Assembly (NCBI GenBank): GCA_025677815.1
Contig: JAIXMP010000007.1
Span: 248,001 to 312,000, forward strand
Direction: 5' to 3'
DNA: 64,000 nt
From: Phascolomyces articulosus
Taxonomy: Eukaryota; Mucoromycota; Mucoromycetes; Mucorales; Lichtheimiaceae
Part shown: in pieces, positions 27,585 to 42,232 of the stretch
How the letters are laid out: each line of letters starts with the position of its first letter
Position numbering within the stretch: the first letter of the stretch is position 1
Notes under the pieces: model-generated
Told to the model about the DNA's origin: nothing
The model's input: the letters and a program-made list of their open reading frames with translations, nothing else
Database searches by the model: none
Position numbers and translations under genes: made by a program

Positions 27585-30500
27585 TTATTCTATTTTGATA
27601 ATAGTACTATCCGGATCATCATCAATATCTTGTATATTGTCCTCTTCCTCCTTGGGTAGCAAAGCAAACTTTTCCTCATTGGCGACTCGATCTAGCCCAA
27701 GACGAGTCTGAGCAAATTGTCGCAAGTTATCGATCGCTTCCATATAATTCGTTTCGGTCACGCATAATGGTCGGACCCATTTTGATAATTGAGAAACATT
27801 GTGTGCTTCGCTGAATCTCGATTCTAGTAATATAACAGCACCCCAGTCCTGAATGTATTTATTTTAGATCAACGTAGGTTTTTATGTATAGATCGAAGAT
27901 ATATTATACATTTATAACAAGATAAAAAACAGAAACGATTACTTACTCGTCGGTGCCGGATACAACGTCCTAAGGCCTGGTTGATTGCTGATATAGACAA
28001 AAAAAAGTTATTCAGTGATTCACAAACTCTAATAAAAAATTTCTTTATTGGTGTTTCTTTATTTACCTCGGTAAGCTTGCGTTCGGTACCATCCTCCTCC
28101 ATTAAGAACTGGTTCACCACTATTATATCGTTTTGTATTGTAATCTTTTTTCAATTCAACTTGTACATCTTTTCTAAATACGTAATAAAAGTATAATGTT
28201 AGAAGAGTTATTATCTGACATATTAATGCTAATTTTTCTTCACTCTGTTTATGGAAGCTTACATGTTTGGAAATGGAATTCCTAAGGCAATAACAGCACG
28301 GCAATTGTTATCAGTGAAATCAATACCTTCACTCACTTTGCCTCGATATACCTAACAAGAAGCGGTGTATTTTATATAGGTGTTCCTCGTTTACTTTTCA
28401 CTCTGCCATCAATAACCAAAATCGTCATAAAATATATACTCACTGCAAAGAGAATCGCTCCATCCTTTTGTCCTTCCACATGTGGTCTTGATTCAGCTTC
28501 GTTGATATAGTAATAGTATTTATCCATTAACCGTTCAAACAAATCTTTACTGTTCTTGCCAGTTGGCTCTGTAATACAATAATAAATTACATATCGATAA
28601 AAACAAAGTGATGATAATAATGTAATTCTTCTTCATCTCTCTTCCTCGAGCTTACCACAAAGAATATATTTACGTTGTTCTAAACGGTCATAAACACCAG
28701 TTGTCTAATTGAAAAAAGTCTAATCAGAATATAGATAAAAAATGACCCGGTGAAATTAACATAAGCTAGAAATTAATACTAACATTCCACCGATCCATAA
28801 GTTTCTCCATAGCATTATAAGAAGGCACAAAGCATAAGATCCCATAAGGTATAGTTTCGGAAATCTCACATAGTGCTGAGACACAAATAAATAATAATAA
28901 ATAAATCAGTATCTATTTTGAATATTTTTGTTACTATTAATAAGTCTTACATTGACCCACTGCATCTTGATATTGGAATTGTGAGGCCCGCTCCCAAGTT
29001 CCATGAAAAGTAACTGCTCCTGGTCTATATAAAAAAAGATATATTTTAATATGTAAATGAATAAAGAATTATTGTTCTACTCTATTTATCCAAACAATCT
29101 TATGTTGTTTATTGTTTTTACCCTTGTACAATGGATCTAATCCATACTTGAGATCGATCAATGACATGGTTTGCTTCAAGACGTATAGGACTAAATAGAA
29201 TAATCATCAAAAGAAAAAGTGATATTATTATACTTGTTCGTTATCTGTATATGTTCAAAGGTGTTTCTGAAGTTAATAAGACTTACAAATTGGTTTCGAG
29301 TTCAGAGGCAAATGTATTTAACTATTATTTAATACACAATGTTTTAGTAAACAATTATATCGGACGAACATAATCTAACCGTACCAATTTCTACTGAAAT
29401 CTAACTTACAGGAGATAAGGTGCCACTTGTCAACACAACAGAGCGTGCATCCTTTGCCATATCTCGAAAAATAATTGCAGGATTTAAGCACCTATTTATG
29501 ATAGATTTTAGCACTAGAATACGAGAGCCTAAACACTTACTCCCTCCTCTCTCATCCTTTTGTCATTCGGATTATTTTATAAGTACAATATATTACCAAA
29601 ATGCCAATTTGATTTCCCAATCCGAAGCTAATAGTTTATATGTAAGTGAACCATTCTTTGTTTTAAATTTAATAATAATAAGAACCACCATCTATCAGCC
29701 TTTTTCTTCATTTACCTGTTGTTGAATATGTATTACGTCGATCGACCTTTTTAATTAAAGCCATTGAGTAATCCTTTTCACGTGTAGCTTCCTCGGAGAT
29801 CAGAAACTTTAAGATCATTACAAGGCCTATGTTTTTTATAAGTAGTTTAATATTCATGTTCCTGAATTTACATGAATCCCAGGTTCCAAGAGCCTCATCA
29901 TTCTATTACCTTCAAAAAGTCGAAGACTTTTTATGCTAATACATAGACGTGCTCGTTTAATTTCTGTTTCAGATTTTTCCTCCTGTGAGGCACGGGTTTC
30001 ATGTATATCATGCATATAGTTGTCATCTTCTGGATTATCTCGTTGTTTATCTTCCTTATCCTTTTTCAAGTTCGCGATCTGGTCAGCTACAGTTTCATAA
30101 GCAGATACAATTGATTTTAAAGTACCCTGACTAATATCTAATTCTGATAGTTTGGATAATATATCCTTATTATTCCAACTAGATAATACAATACAAAGAT
30201 CCGATGAATATTTGGTTCATGATGTTTTTTTTTTTTGTGCACGACTTACATGCTAATATGCTCTTCATAATTATCACGTTTTATAGTTGGCTTCGCAAAA
30301 TCATCATCCATGAATCTTTGTAAATTCTCCACAATCTATTATCAAATTACAGTACGGCAAGCAACCTATTAGTGTTTGCTTTTTGTTTTTTAAAAAAAGT
30401 TCGGCACAGAAGAAAATGTAAATACCGCAAATAAGCTATTATAAGCTCCACTAAGGTTTGGATTAATTTCAACTTTCGGATGCCTGGAAACCTGAACCAA

Positions 30501-32537
30501 TTCGATAGCAACAATACGTAGTTGAACTTCAGTTAATTCAAAAGAACCACTTGAACGGGCAGCATCTTCAATATTATGTGCTAAATAATAAATATTAACC
30601 GCAATAATAATAGTAACTTAGTATATGAAGAAGCAATGTGATTTGTAATTATATTAATTATATTTTTTTCTACCTTCATCCAAAATGATAACACTATCAG
30701 TAAGATCAAGTTCCAAGCTACTTCTAACAACTGTATTGTTTTCTTTTTCGTTAGTTATGTAATAATGACTCGTTCGTAGGAATAATTTCATATCATCTAA
30801 AAGAAACAAAATATTTACGTGGATCCAAGAGATAGTTGTACGGACAGAAAATAATATGGGCAGTATCAGCTAGCGTTCTTGCTGAAAAATATGGGCATCC
30901 TATTACATCCATATCATAAAAAACGTCAACATTCATTCGTTTGAATTTCATGAAGTCACGAAAACAAAAATTACCTCCTTTTTTTTTGCCAAGTTGTGTC
31001 AAGTCTTCGATATCCCAAATTTCATTTATGCCACCTGGTCGTATACTTGGTTCTGTCAGGATATTCTTAATTCTATTGGCGTATGAACAAAGACCATCGT
31101 CGAGTAATTGTGTACTACACATATATTGGTATCCAGTTATATTTGTTAATAATCCAAAACAGATATGAAATCGTCGTAATCTTTTTTTTATCCTACCATG
31201 CTTCTCCTTTATCTTGTACTTTTTTAACTTTGCCATGAACTAATAAACCGATAAACCGATATATTCAATAATTCCATATAAATATATCAAAGATAAAAGA
31301 AAATGATAAAAAAAAGTGGCTTACTGCAATACTGATCACGACTACCCAAAACAGACATGCGTGGTCGATATCGTGTATTACTTTTAAGTTCACCAATAAG
31401 TTGTGATAGTTGTTTGTGTCTATAAGTTTTTTTTTTTTGACAATCTTTTTTTAACGTCTATTTTCTCTCTTTGGTTTTTGACGCATAACTATCTCCCCTT
31501 TCTGTTTCTTACGTTCTGCTACCAACATAGATCTTTGATACACGTATAAATGGCTTTACATCTTCTTCTTTTGTCTTTGTATCATCACCATTATCTTCTC
31601 CATCAATCGATACTTCTGGAGATTTACTTTTGCTTCGTCGTTCTTCTTCAATCTTGAGAAGTTTGGTTGGAAGTTTTACTGGTTTAAAATCATCGTCCTC
31701 ACTAAAACCTCGTTTCAAGTGTGGATTTGTTGTGTTACTGTAAGAAGGGGTTGAGGATGAAGCTGGCGTACAATCATCATCTAAAACAATTACATCTGCT
31801 GGTGTTGCGGCAGCTACTGCGGCGACTTCTGCTTCTTTCTCTAGTCGTACCTTTTCAGCTTCTTCTAATTGTTGCTTCCTTTCATATTCTGACCATGCTA
31901 AAAATACCAGTCATACAATTCATGCGCGTATTAATACTTTATTTAATGTATATACCAAACGTGTAATATATCATACCAAGTGATGCACAGAGAATCGCCA
32001 ATGATTTACCCGATCCTATTAAAAAACAGCGTATTTTTATTCAGCTTTTGATATTTTTGATTACTATCATTAAAAGAAAAACATCTACTTACCCGTAGGA
32101 CTTTCTAGTAAAGCATTCTTCTTTTCTTTCAGTGCTTTCACGATCTATATAAAGTAAGAATTAATACATGGTGTTGCTCAGGAATGCGAGATAATGTACA
32201 GTACCTTGGACATCATTTGGATCTGTGCCGGATCTATATAGATTGATATATTGGATCAAACCGCATGAGTTATAAAATAAAAAAATAGAGAGATAAGTCT
32301 AGATCTTGCCAGTTGCTGCGCGATTTCTTTACATGGTTGAAATGGAAACTCGACAGGAATGCCACTCATTGGATATGTTTTCATTGGCGAATCGCTCGAA
32401 CGTTTGACAGATTTACGCATTTGTGCTAATGTTTTATAAGGCAACGTTTGTTGCTGCTGCTGTTGTTGTTCCTCATCCAAATCATTTTTATTTCCTCGTC
32501 GTTTCCTGGTTGTTGTACGCGATCGTCTATTCGACAT
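27585..32537 (-). CDS. fancJ: FANCJ/BRIP1-like XPD-family DNA helicase
   Basis: A 5'-3' iron-sulfur DNA helicase (SF2, Rad3/XPD group) acting in interstrand-crosslink and G-quadruplex repair. I trace 26 exons on the minus strand. A Ser/Arg/polyQ N-terminus leads to the Q-motif region [18 protein letters not shown], Walker A ESPTGSGKS (Lys about 99) and motif Ia VGSRTHKQLSQL. The Fe-S cluster has four Cys (DQYC, GEAC, DGLC, GGCPYF), spaced as in FANCJ. The DEAH box is ILDEAHN. Later come [44 protein letters not shown] and [16 protein letters not shown]. Asp/Glu-rich sequence closes the protein. The long insert after Walker A, and TSGTLSP followed by an EANH motif, favour FANCJ over XPD, Chl1 or RTEL1. 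The gene starts at 32537 and stops at 27585-27587. Confidence 0.9.
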
Positions 32538-33040
32538 GTTTATAGAGGAAAAAAGAAAATAGGATAAAAAAATATAAAGAATAAAAATGTTGATAACTAA
32601 TAGGAGTTAGACAATGCAATCCCGTTCTGTACTTTTAAAGTTTAAACAATAGCAGACTTAGGTACAACAATGTACGATGAGGTTTTTTTTATCGCTATGA
32701 CAGGATTTTATCTTTTTCTCTTGATTTAATACATTTTCTATAGTGTAAAATGTAAATTCAGGTACAAACATTTGCTGCAGATGTTATTGGACTAGAATGC
32801 CAAAAAAGAAGCACCATATAAAGAAGTGTTTCATCACTTCATAATTTTTGTCTACAACTAGGACTAGAATTCGGTATAAAGAGGATGAAATACGATTTAT
32901 TATATCGGAATTACTCAAAAGAAAAAAAAATCATTCGTTGATATTACTAACCAAAACACGAAAAACAAAAAGAAAATGATATATTCAATTTTATTCATCT
33001 TGACAACATTTTGGAGAAGAGAGAGAAAAGGATGAGTTGT
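32538..33040. other. Upstream region of FANCJ
   Basis: 503 AT-rich bases between the FANCJ start and the stop of the DsbA-like gene, both on the minus strand. Nothing coding is recognised. Confidence 0.5.
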
Positions 33041-34012
33041 TTACAACTTGCTCTTCAAATAATCCTTCCATTGATCAAGTTCCCAGCCAGATGAAATGCT
33101 ATTTTCTTGTAATCCATCAAGCAAGACTGTAGGCGAAACGTGAATTCCTGTTTGACGACCAAGTTTTACACATAATTTCAAGTCAGGAGTGACCGAGTTA
33201 CCAACATTTCCTTCCTTGTTGAGTAACAAATTAGTAAACTTTTCGCCCGAAATACCCACAGATTCTGCGAGTTTAGCCAATTCACCAAGTAATTCTTTAC
33301 GAGTCTTATTCTCAACAGCAACATCAAAGAATCTATTATACGTCATTTTTAAAAAAAGAGAAAATTAGTCAATCATATTTTTTTTACATCCGATAAGCGA
33401 TGGTAATAATAGTTACTCTTCTTGATGTTGAAACAAGACATCGGAGAAAGCATAGAACTTGGTTGGATCAATTTTTTCAACAGCTAAGGCAGCCTCATGA
33501 GCCAAGGTTGAGAAAGCATGCCATGCTTGAACTTGTTGGCGAAAAATCACTTGAACCTTGTTAGGATAGGTTTCTTCAATATATGGCCAGATTTCCTAAT
33601 AATAGACGCGTGTTATCGATTAGCAATTATACTTTTCTTGATCTGATAATAGTGTAGAGATGGGTCTATCTTTTTTGTTTGTTACCTGACGGAATTTTTT
33701 GTATATTTTTGCAGAGAAAGGACACTATAAATTATAATATAGTATTATATATTTAATTTATAAACATAATTTCCTCCATGTAGAGATTGTTGTCCATTTC
33801 ATTTTACCAAGTAGTCTAAGTAGAATTCAAAGGTATGGGGAGCAGCTGCTGCTCCGAGACGGTGACCTTATTAAACACGTAATACAACAAAGAGGTACAG
33901 GTTAAAACATATTACAAGAACTTGGTATTCATGCTCTTCAAAGACTTTTTGTTCATGATAGTTTTAAAGTAAGAATTGTTTTTTTACCAGCAAATTGAGG
34001 TGCGAGAGCCAT
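33041..34012 (-). CDS. DsbA/thioredoxin-fold protein (GST-kappa/2-HCCA-like)
   Basis: Five exons on the minus strand (33988-34012, 33808-33866, 33686-33724, 33417-33595, 33041-33332) give 197 residues. The N-terminal strand FEFYLDYLCPFSAKIYKKF carries a CPFS motif at the first helix, where DsbA-type folds place their CXXC. Only the first Cys is kept, as in glutathione-using kappa-class relatives. An all-helical insert (HEAALAVEKIDPTKFYAFSD) follows, and the fold closes with a TGIHVSPTVLLDG-type cis-Pro strand. This is the DSBA-like thioredoxin architecture. Thiol-disulfide or glutathione-linked chemistry is likely, but the substrate is unknown. No signal peptide is seen, so a cytosolic site is likelier than a secretory one. 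Confidence 0.75.
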
Positions 34013-34144
34013 TGCGAAAGAGATGCAGAATATTGCACTTTTTTTCAACGTCTATTTATTTCATGTCCCGCTAAAATATTAATCCGACATTTCACGCATA
34101 AGCATTGATGTTTTTTTATTACAAATACAAATACACAAAATAAA

Positions 34145-35209
34145 TTATTCGGATTTTACAACCAATCTATCATTATCTTGTACATAACTCTCTCGATAAG
34201 CAGCATATAATGAAACACCACCACCAGGTCCAGTAAAGATGGAACCCACCACCAAAACTAATAATCCACTAAAACCACTTTCGAGTAATGACCAAAACGC
34301 GCATCCTGCCCAACATATAACCAAGTCAACCAAAAAGAAATTGGATGCACTAATAAATCCTGTTTGCTCAATGGACATAGCTGTCAACTTGTCACGATAC
34401 AATGTCCATAAATCCACAAAGGTTTCAACATTCAATAATCCACGTCCGCCTGCACGGAATAACAAGACATAATAACAAATGGCATTCATAACACCCAAGA
34501 CAAGGTGCACTGTTTCTACAGCGCTCTTTTGGTCTGCTACGCGACGTTTTTGTTGTGCTTGATAATTGATGCGTGATTCCATAGGTTCCTCCATACAAGC
34601 AAATGTAGATGTTGAAAATAAATAAATGGGAGCCACCACAAGAGGAGCAAACTGCCACAAGGTAATGGCCACTGTTTGAGTATGTGAAAATGGTTCACCA
34701 GCTAGTAACATGACCATACTTGGAATAACAAACCCGGCTAAAACAGCGATCAGAATTGCCGTCGCCCTGGCCGACTTGATGGAATAGTCGGGAATATTTG
34801 AGTTGTTATCACCATAACAGAAATAATACATGGGTATCCAGAGCGCAAATATTAAAGCAGAGACAGTAAACAAGTTGGCCGCCATACCCCAAAGAGCAAC
34901 AGCACCTAATAAAGCGTTGGCTTTGACACGCGAACCTTCGATAGCCCATATGGCTAAAACCGACGCGAATAATCCCAATAATAACCAAGAGATAATATTG
35001 CCCAGAGGATCATTAATGGCATGAGTGAAAATGTTGATGACCTTACACAGTAAATTGTCAATGCTGACGATCCCAGTCAGGTCAGTACCCTTGTAACCTG
35101 GGCAAAGTGCATCGAGGTGTGGACCAAAAGGAAGTGTCATAAAGTGTCTGAGCGTCAAAGTCGCAATGGGTAAACCCATTACAACTGACAACATGAATTT
35201 TATTGCCAT
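34145..35209 (-). CDS. Polytopic membrane protein of unknown function (intronless)
   Basis: A single uninterrupted frame of 354 residues, striking because almost every other gene here has introns. At least eight hydrophobic segments can be seen, for example FMLSVVMGLPIATLTL, IISWLLLGLFASVLAIWAI, NLFTVSALIFALWIPMYYF, TAILIAVLAGFVIPSMVMLL, TLWQFAPLVVAPIYLF, VHLVLGVMNAICYYVLLF, FFLVDLVICWAGCAFW and GLLVLVVGSIFTGPGGGVSL. A Gly-rich FTGPGGG near the C-terminus and an acidic DNDR tail are notable. I do not recognise the family. A loose resemblance to fungal integral-membrane terpene-cyclase-like proteins is possible but not supported by any motif I can name. The start at 35209 is the first ATG in frame. 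Confidence 0.75.
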   Translation of the reverse strand: MAIKFMLSVVMGLPIATLTLRHFMTLPFGPHLDALCPGYKGTDLTGIVSIDNLLCKVINIFTHAINDPLGNIISWLLLGLFASVLAIWAIEGSRVKANALLGAVALWGMAANLFTVSALIFALWIPMYYFCYGDNNSNIPDYSIKSARATAILIAVLAGFVIPSMVMLLAGEPFSHTQTVAITLWQFAPLVVAPIYLFSTSTFACMEEPMESRINYQAQQKRRVADQKSAVETVHLVLGVMNAICYYVLLFRAGGRGLLNVETFVDLWTLYRDKLTAMSIEQTGFISASNFFLVDLVICWAGCAFWSLLESGFSGLLVLVVGSIFTGPGGGVSLYAAYRESYVQDNDRLVVKSE

Positions 35210-36574
35210 AATATAATAAAAAAGTTATTTGTTGTTGCTGTGGTAATAAAAAAAAAGGTTATGAGGTAAACAAACAAAAAAAAAAAAAAAAAAGTATTTA
35301 TTCAAGTTATTATCCATGTTATGATAGTTTTTCCTTTGTTGCACCACAAGAAACTCAACTTTGAGGTCTCGGGGCTTTTATACCTTATATAGAAATTCCA
35401 AGAAAGATTAATGCATTTTATATCGATTCAATACTTGAGTTAATACTCATTCTTGTTTGACATGCTTATATTTACTTGTAATAACAAATGATTTGAATTA
35501 TTAATTTTGACCTTTATAAAACAACCGTGCTTTCTGTTCAACCAGACTGCTGGAAAATGAGCCCAAGTAGCCCGCGTAAACTATTTATCCATCACCATTA
35601 CAATGCATGAGGTTATCTTCCGACCCAATCGAAAAAAAGTATTAATTACCATACGTAGTGTCTTTGAATATGTTTATATTGGACTCTCTATATATGAATT
35701 CAATACGACATGTGAAATTTAAACTTTAATGAAAGACAGAGAGGAGAATGTGAGTTGTAACAGGATCGAATATAAAAGATCAAACGTGGCGTAGCAGCAT
35801 AATGATTATAATAAAAAATTAAAATGGTATTCGTCACTTTGTTGTGCTGCGCAAGTCCATAGTAACCATCAGATGTTGCTGATAAGTTTTTTTTTGCCCT
35901 GGATAGTTGGTCTTTCTTCTTTTTATATGTAATATTCGTTCAGTTAAAGGGTGTTTACAGACTCTTATTTTTTTCGCTTTATATTGATGACACATAAGTT
36001 ATAGAAAGGCCATTTTATCACTATAAATAAAAAAAAAAGAAATATCATCATAACGATAATAAAAAAAGCTATTAATATATATTAGAAAATATCCAATTTT
36101 TATATATAATACGTAAATTGTTGCTTATCATCTAAAATTTCGTTATTTAAAGTTTAAAAGAGAATGGATTTATATCGTATCTTTATATATGTAGCATGAC
36201 GATCTTACGACAAACATAGTAATTTTTTATTCAAAGAATCTTCTTATTGCGTTATGTATTCTATTATTACATATATATTATTATAGTCAATTATTATGAT
36301 TTATCTACTTTTTTTTTTTTACTATATAGTTTGAGAAAATAAGTTCTACTAAAATACTGATAGATGATGATGTGATGAATTAGTTTAGTTATGTAATGAA
36401 TACGCAAGCAGAAAAAAAGGAGGATGAATATTTCCAAGAATGGAAACGGGTGACTTGAAATTGGATATTAATTCATCTCTTGCATTTTTTTTTTCACTTC
36501 CTCTTTTTCTCTCTCTTTACAAACGAGCCCCTTCCTTTCTTGCCTGTGTAATATTTTTCATTTTGTTACAGTCA
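35210..36574. other. Intergenic region between divergent genes
   Basis: About 1.4 kb of very AT-rich sequence with several poly-A and poly-T runs (for example 35277-35293). It separates the minus-strand membrane protein from the plus-strand kinase. A sequence ending TTTTGTTACAG just before the kinase ATG (about 36561-36571) could be the 3' end of a 5' UTR intron. No coding sequence is supported. Confidence 0.45.
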
Positions 36575-38851
<2,277 letters not shown>

Positions 38852-39086
38852 TTAAAAAAAGAAGCCTTTATTTCTCTCTCTACCTTTCTCTCTTTTTTCT
38901 ATTTTTTTATCATTTTTTTATCATATATTTTTACACACACACACACTCTTTTTTTTTTTAACTTTGCACTTTCTCTTTCTATTTGGCATGTTCACATATT
39001 TCTTTTTTTATGCAGAATTGCGAATATCAAGAAAAACAAAATACAATCATTTACTTTTCTTGTTGCTAAGTTTTGTAATCTTTTTA

Positions 39087-40072
39087 TTATTGTCGTTTTA
39101 CTTTTTTACTGGGTTGATTATTATTACTATTGTTTTCATTCGATGCACTGCGTTTTTGTTGTTGGCTTTGTTTCTTTGATTGCTGCTGCTGCTGCTGCTG
39201 CTGCTGCTGTGGTTTCTTTGGTTTAATGGGTGCCGTAGTTTGTAAAATTTTAACACTAGTTGGCTGATACGTTCCTCTAGTTGCATCATCCAACCATTGT
39301 GCTTGTACTTGATCTGGTACATCCTCTATGGATAATCGTAATCGCTCTTCCTTAACATCTTCACCTTGTTTTTTTATTTGTAACGCAAGCACAGAAACAC
39401 GAGTGATATTCAGGGCTTTCCCAATTTTGACAACTGAATTTTCTGGTAATGGTACAATTTTGGCTTTTGCCATCGAACACATGGGTAATAAATGATTACA
39501 TAGTTGAGTAGGTTGGATATCTCGTTTACATACAAAGACGGTCCATCCATGATCATCCATTTTCTTTTCTTTAATGATATCTTCAAGTAGTTTAGATACT
39601 GTATTATTGCCGGTGCATAGTCGTTCATTGAGTTCTGGATAAGGTTGTTCTGTTGCTGATGTTTTTTTTAAGTTCTTTTTAGAGTTGCTACGTCGAACGT
39701 TTCCTATAGGTTCAAGAAGTCTATATAATAAATGTGGGGCAAAAGGAGGACAGTTGGTTATGAGAATATGCATATTAAAAAAAAACCATTTTGATCGCGT
39801 CAAAAAGAAAAAGGTAACATACGATATAAGATGAGTCAAAACCGATTGACCGACATCATTAGGTACTGCAGGCCTGTTATTTATATAAAAACTCAAATAA
39901 ATATGATTGTTACCGGGATCGATTAATATATTAGATCGATCGATGAAAGTAATATAAATGTATAAAAAGATTACCATTTCATTACAAAAGGAGAATCTAG
40001 AACATTTTTAAAAACTTTTCTTTTTGCTTGAGCATCATTTCGAATACTATCGCCTGAATGAGTTGATGCCAT
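39087..40072 (-). CDS. pop3: RNase P/MRP subunit, Pop3/RPP38-like (L7Ae fold)
   Basis: Three exons on the minus strand (39975-40072, 39823-39873, 39087-39720) give 260 residues. The N-terminus reads KRKVFKNVLDSPFVMKWPAV, as in Pop3-type proteins, followed by a helix with HLISLLEPIGNVRR. The L7Ae-like core has DDHGWTVFVCKRDIQP, then LPMCSMAKAKIVPLPENSV and GKALNITRVSVLALQI. Pop3/Rpp38 subunits bind a kink-turn of the RNase P and MRP RNAs in tRNA and rRNA maturation. The C-terminus is a low-complexity tail with ten consecutive Gln codons (CAG run near 39181-39210) and Lys/Asn-rich sequence. The family call rests on fold-level resemblance; another L7Ae-type ribonucleoprotein is the main alternative. 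Confidence 0.7.
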
Positions 40073-40551
40073 AATAATATGTATTTATTTTAATACAATG
40101 TTTAATTGTGTGTGTGTGTGTGTGTGTGTGTGTAAGTGACAGTGAGTGTATGTGTGCGTTTAGTAAAATAAAGAAGAATTTGAATCAGCAAGTCACGAGT
40201 GAGATATGTTATAAGGTGAATTTTGGTATCAAATAGAGAGAAAGAAAGGCTTTGTATATAAGATAAAGAGAATAAAAAGAATACTAAATTCCACAAAAGA
40301 ATATAACTTTATCTTCCTTATAATAATAAATAATCAATTCATTCATTCCAATACCTTCTAAATGTTCTTTTAGTTGTATGAAATGAATTAATCATTTGAT
40401 TAGTATTATTATTATTATTTAAAAGGAAGCTGAAAAAAAAATAATGGTAATAAGAACTTGATATATATAAAAAAATGCTTTTTTCATTTTTTTTGTTGAA
40501 TGAGAAGAGCTTGATTCTGGAGGAATAAAAATAGTAAAATATATAAAGATA
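40073..40551. other. Intergenic region with a GT microsatellite
   Basis: 479 bases between the Pop3 start and the Rho GTPase stop, both on the minus strand. It includes the GT repeat listed separately. No gene seen. Confidence 0.5.
40107..40133. repeat. (TG)n microsatellite, about 27 bases
   Basis: An uninterrupted TG/GT dinucleotide run just upstream of the Pop3-like start codon. Likely length-variable between strains. Confidence 0.9.
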
Positions 40552-41588
40552 TTATAGCAATCGGCATAACTTCTTTTGCAAACGCATGATACCACCTGAC
40601 ATGGCAGTTCTTGTAGCTGCTTCAATCACTTCTTTCACATATTGATTTCGCTTTGCACTACATTCATAATATCTTGCTCCAATTTCTTTTGCTAATCGAT
40701 CACCCTATGGATAATTATTTATTAATAACAATGAGAATAGTCGTATCATCCAATGGTGATATATATACCTCTTCAGAAGTGATTAAACGATGACCCAATG
40801 CATTAAGCTGAGCAATTCTTCCTTGGTCCTCCCGTAGATCAATCTTTGTTCCGACCAACAATTTTGGAACGTTTTCACAAAAATGCGTTACTTCAGGCAA
40901 CCACTAAATAAACATATGTTAGTTTCTTATCAATCCTTTATCATCCTTTTCCTTTTTTCTTTTCAAATGGATCCAGTACTTTACCCTATCTAATACGTTT
41001 TTAAATGAAGTAGGTTGATCAATAGCAAAACATATCAAAATAACATTGGTTTCAGGATAAGACAAAGGACGTAATCGGTCATAATCTTCTTGGCCAGCTG
41101 TATCCCATAATGCTAACTCAACTACTTTATTATCCAACTGAACATTTGCAATATAATTTTCGAAAACGGTAGGTACATATGTCTAAATATGTAAAAAAGT
41201 AACAGTTTAGATTATTCAGGTTGTTTGTTGTTTATAATTTGCTACTTAAACTGTATCACCACTAAACCATCTCTTCAATAACTCTTTGTTTTTTTTGCAA
41301 TAGCTATTCTCTAAAACAATATAGTTTCTTTGGAAACTTACCTCTGGAAAGGCACCTTCTTGGTACACGACCAATAAGCTGGTCTTTAATAATAAGTTGT
41401 TGAAATGTAAGCCTTTTTTTTAAATCAAGTTTCAATGGGATGTATAGCTAACTTATATATACTTGCCTTTCCACAACCACCGTCACCAACAACAACAAGT
41501 TTCTTCCGAGTAACCTATTAAGTGAATATGTATTATAAGTTAATGAGGGGAAGAGAAGGAAGAAGGAGTAGAGATTTACCCGAGTCAT
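40552..41588 (-). CDS. Rho-family small GTPase
   Basis: A membrane-anchored molecular switch controlling actin and cell-wall growth. Six exons on the minus strand (41580-41588, 41467-41514, 41342-41383, 40985-41182, 40769-40903, 40552-40704) give 194 residues. P-loop GDGGCGKT (13-20), effector region [31 protein letters not shown] (switch II), [11 protein letters not shown] and [11 protein letters not shown] are all present. The C-terminus ends CRLL, a geranylgeranylation CAAX box, with KK just before it. The second P-loop glycine-glycine-cysteine order (GDGGCGKT) is closer to Rho4-type than Rho1-type (GDGACGKT), but subclass is uncertain. The first exon encodes only MTR. The intron after CGK begins GCAAGT, a GC-AG intron. 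Confidence 0.93.
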
Positions 41589-42232
41589 TTTTTGTTAGGA
41601 ATGTGTATATATTTATGTGTGTAATAAACAAATGGTGATTGTGGTTCACCAAAGTTTAAAAATAAAAAAAGGGAGGGAAAAATAAAAAAAGAAAAGGAAA
41701 AGAGAAAGAAAAAGAAAAAAAAAAGAGACAACAAGTTGGTTGTTTAGGCGTTGGGTTATAGGCAAATCGAGTTTATAACAGAGTGTTGTATATGTAAGTG
41801 GGTATGGGTGGGTGTGTAACTAACTACACACAAAAAGTTAAAAAAAAGGGGTGGGGGGGGAATAACACAAGCACCCACAGAGTAATACAAGTTTACGCCA
41901 GTATTTTATTATATCGATCCATTAGGGTTTATATTGTGATTAGTTATAATAATAATACTAATAATAATATATATGTGTGGTGCCTGTGATAGTATTTATG
42001 TATATGCATCGGGCTTGTTAAGATTATGATAATAATAACAATAACAAATTATGTACTTGCAGATTAGATTGAATAGTAGTAACTCTTTCATTGTAATAAT
42101 AAATCCAACAGTATATAAAAAGAGTAGCTGCCTTATCCTTTTTTTCATATATCTCTTTGTCTTTTTTATTAATATTTATTAATACAAAAAAAAAGATATC
42201 AAATTGTGTTGATATTTTATTTTATTGTTCTT
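41589..42232. other. Intergenic region upstream of the Rho gene
   Basis: 644 bases between the Rho start and the symplekin stop. Purine-rich (A/G) next to the Rho start, a G run near 41845-41860, and a telobox-like TTAGGGTTTA at 41922-41931. No coding sequence supported. Confidence 0.45.
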
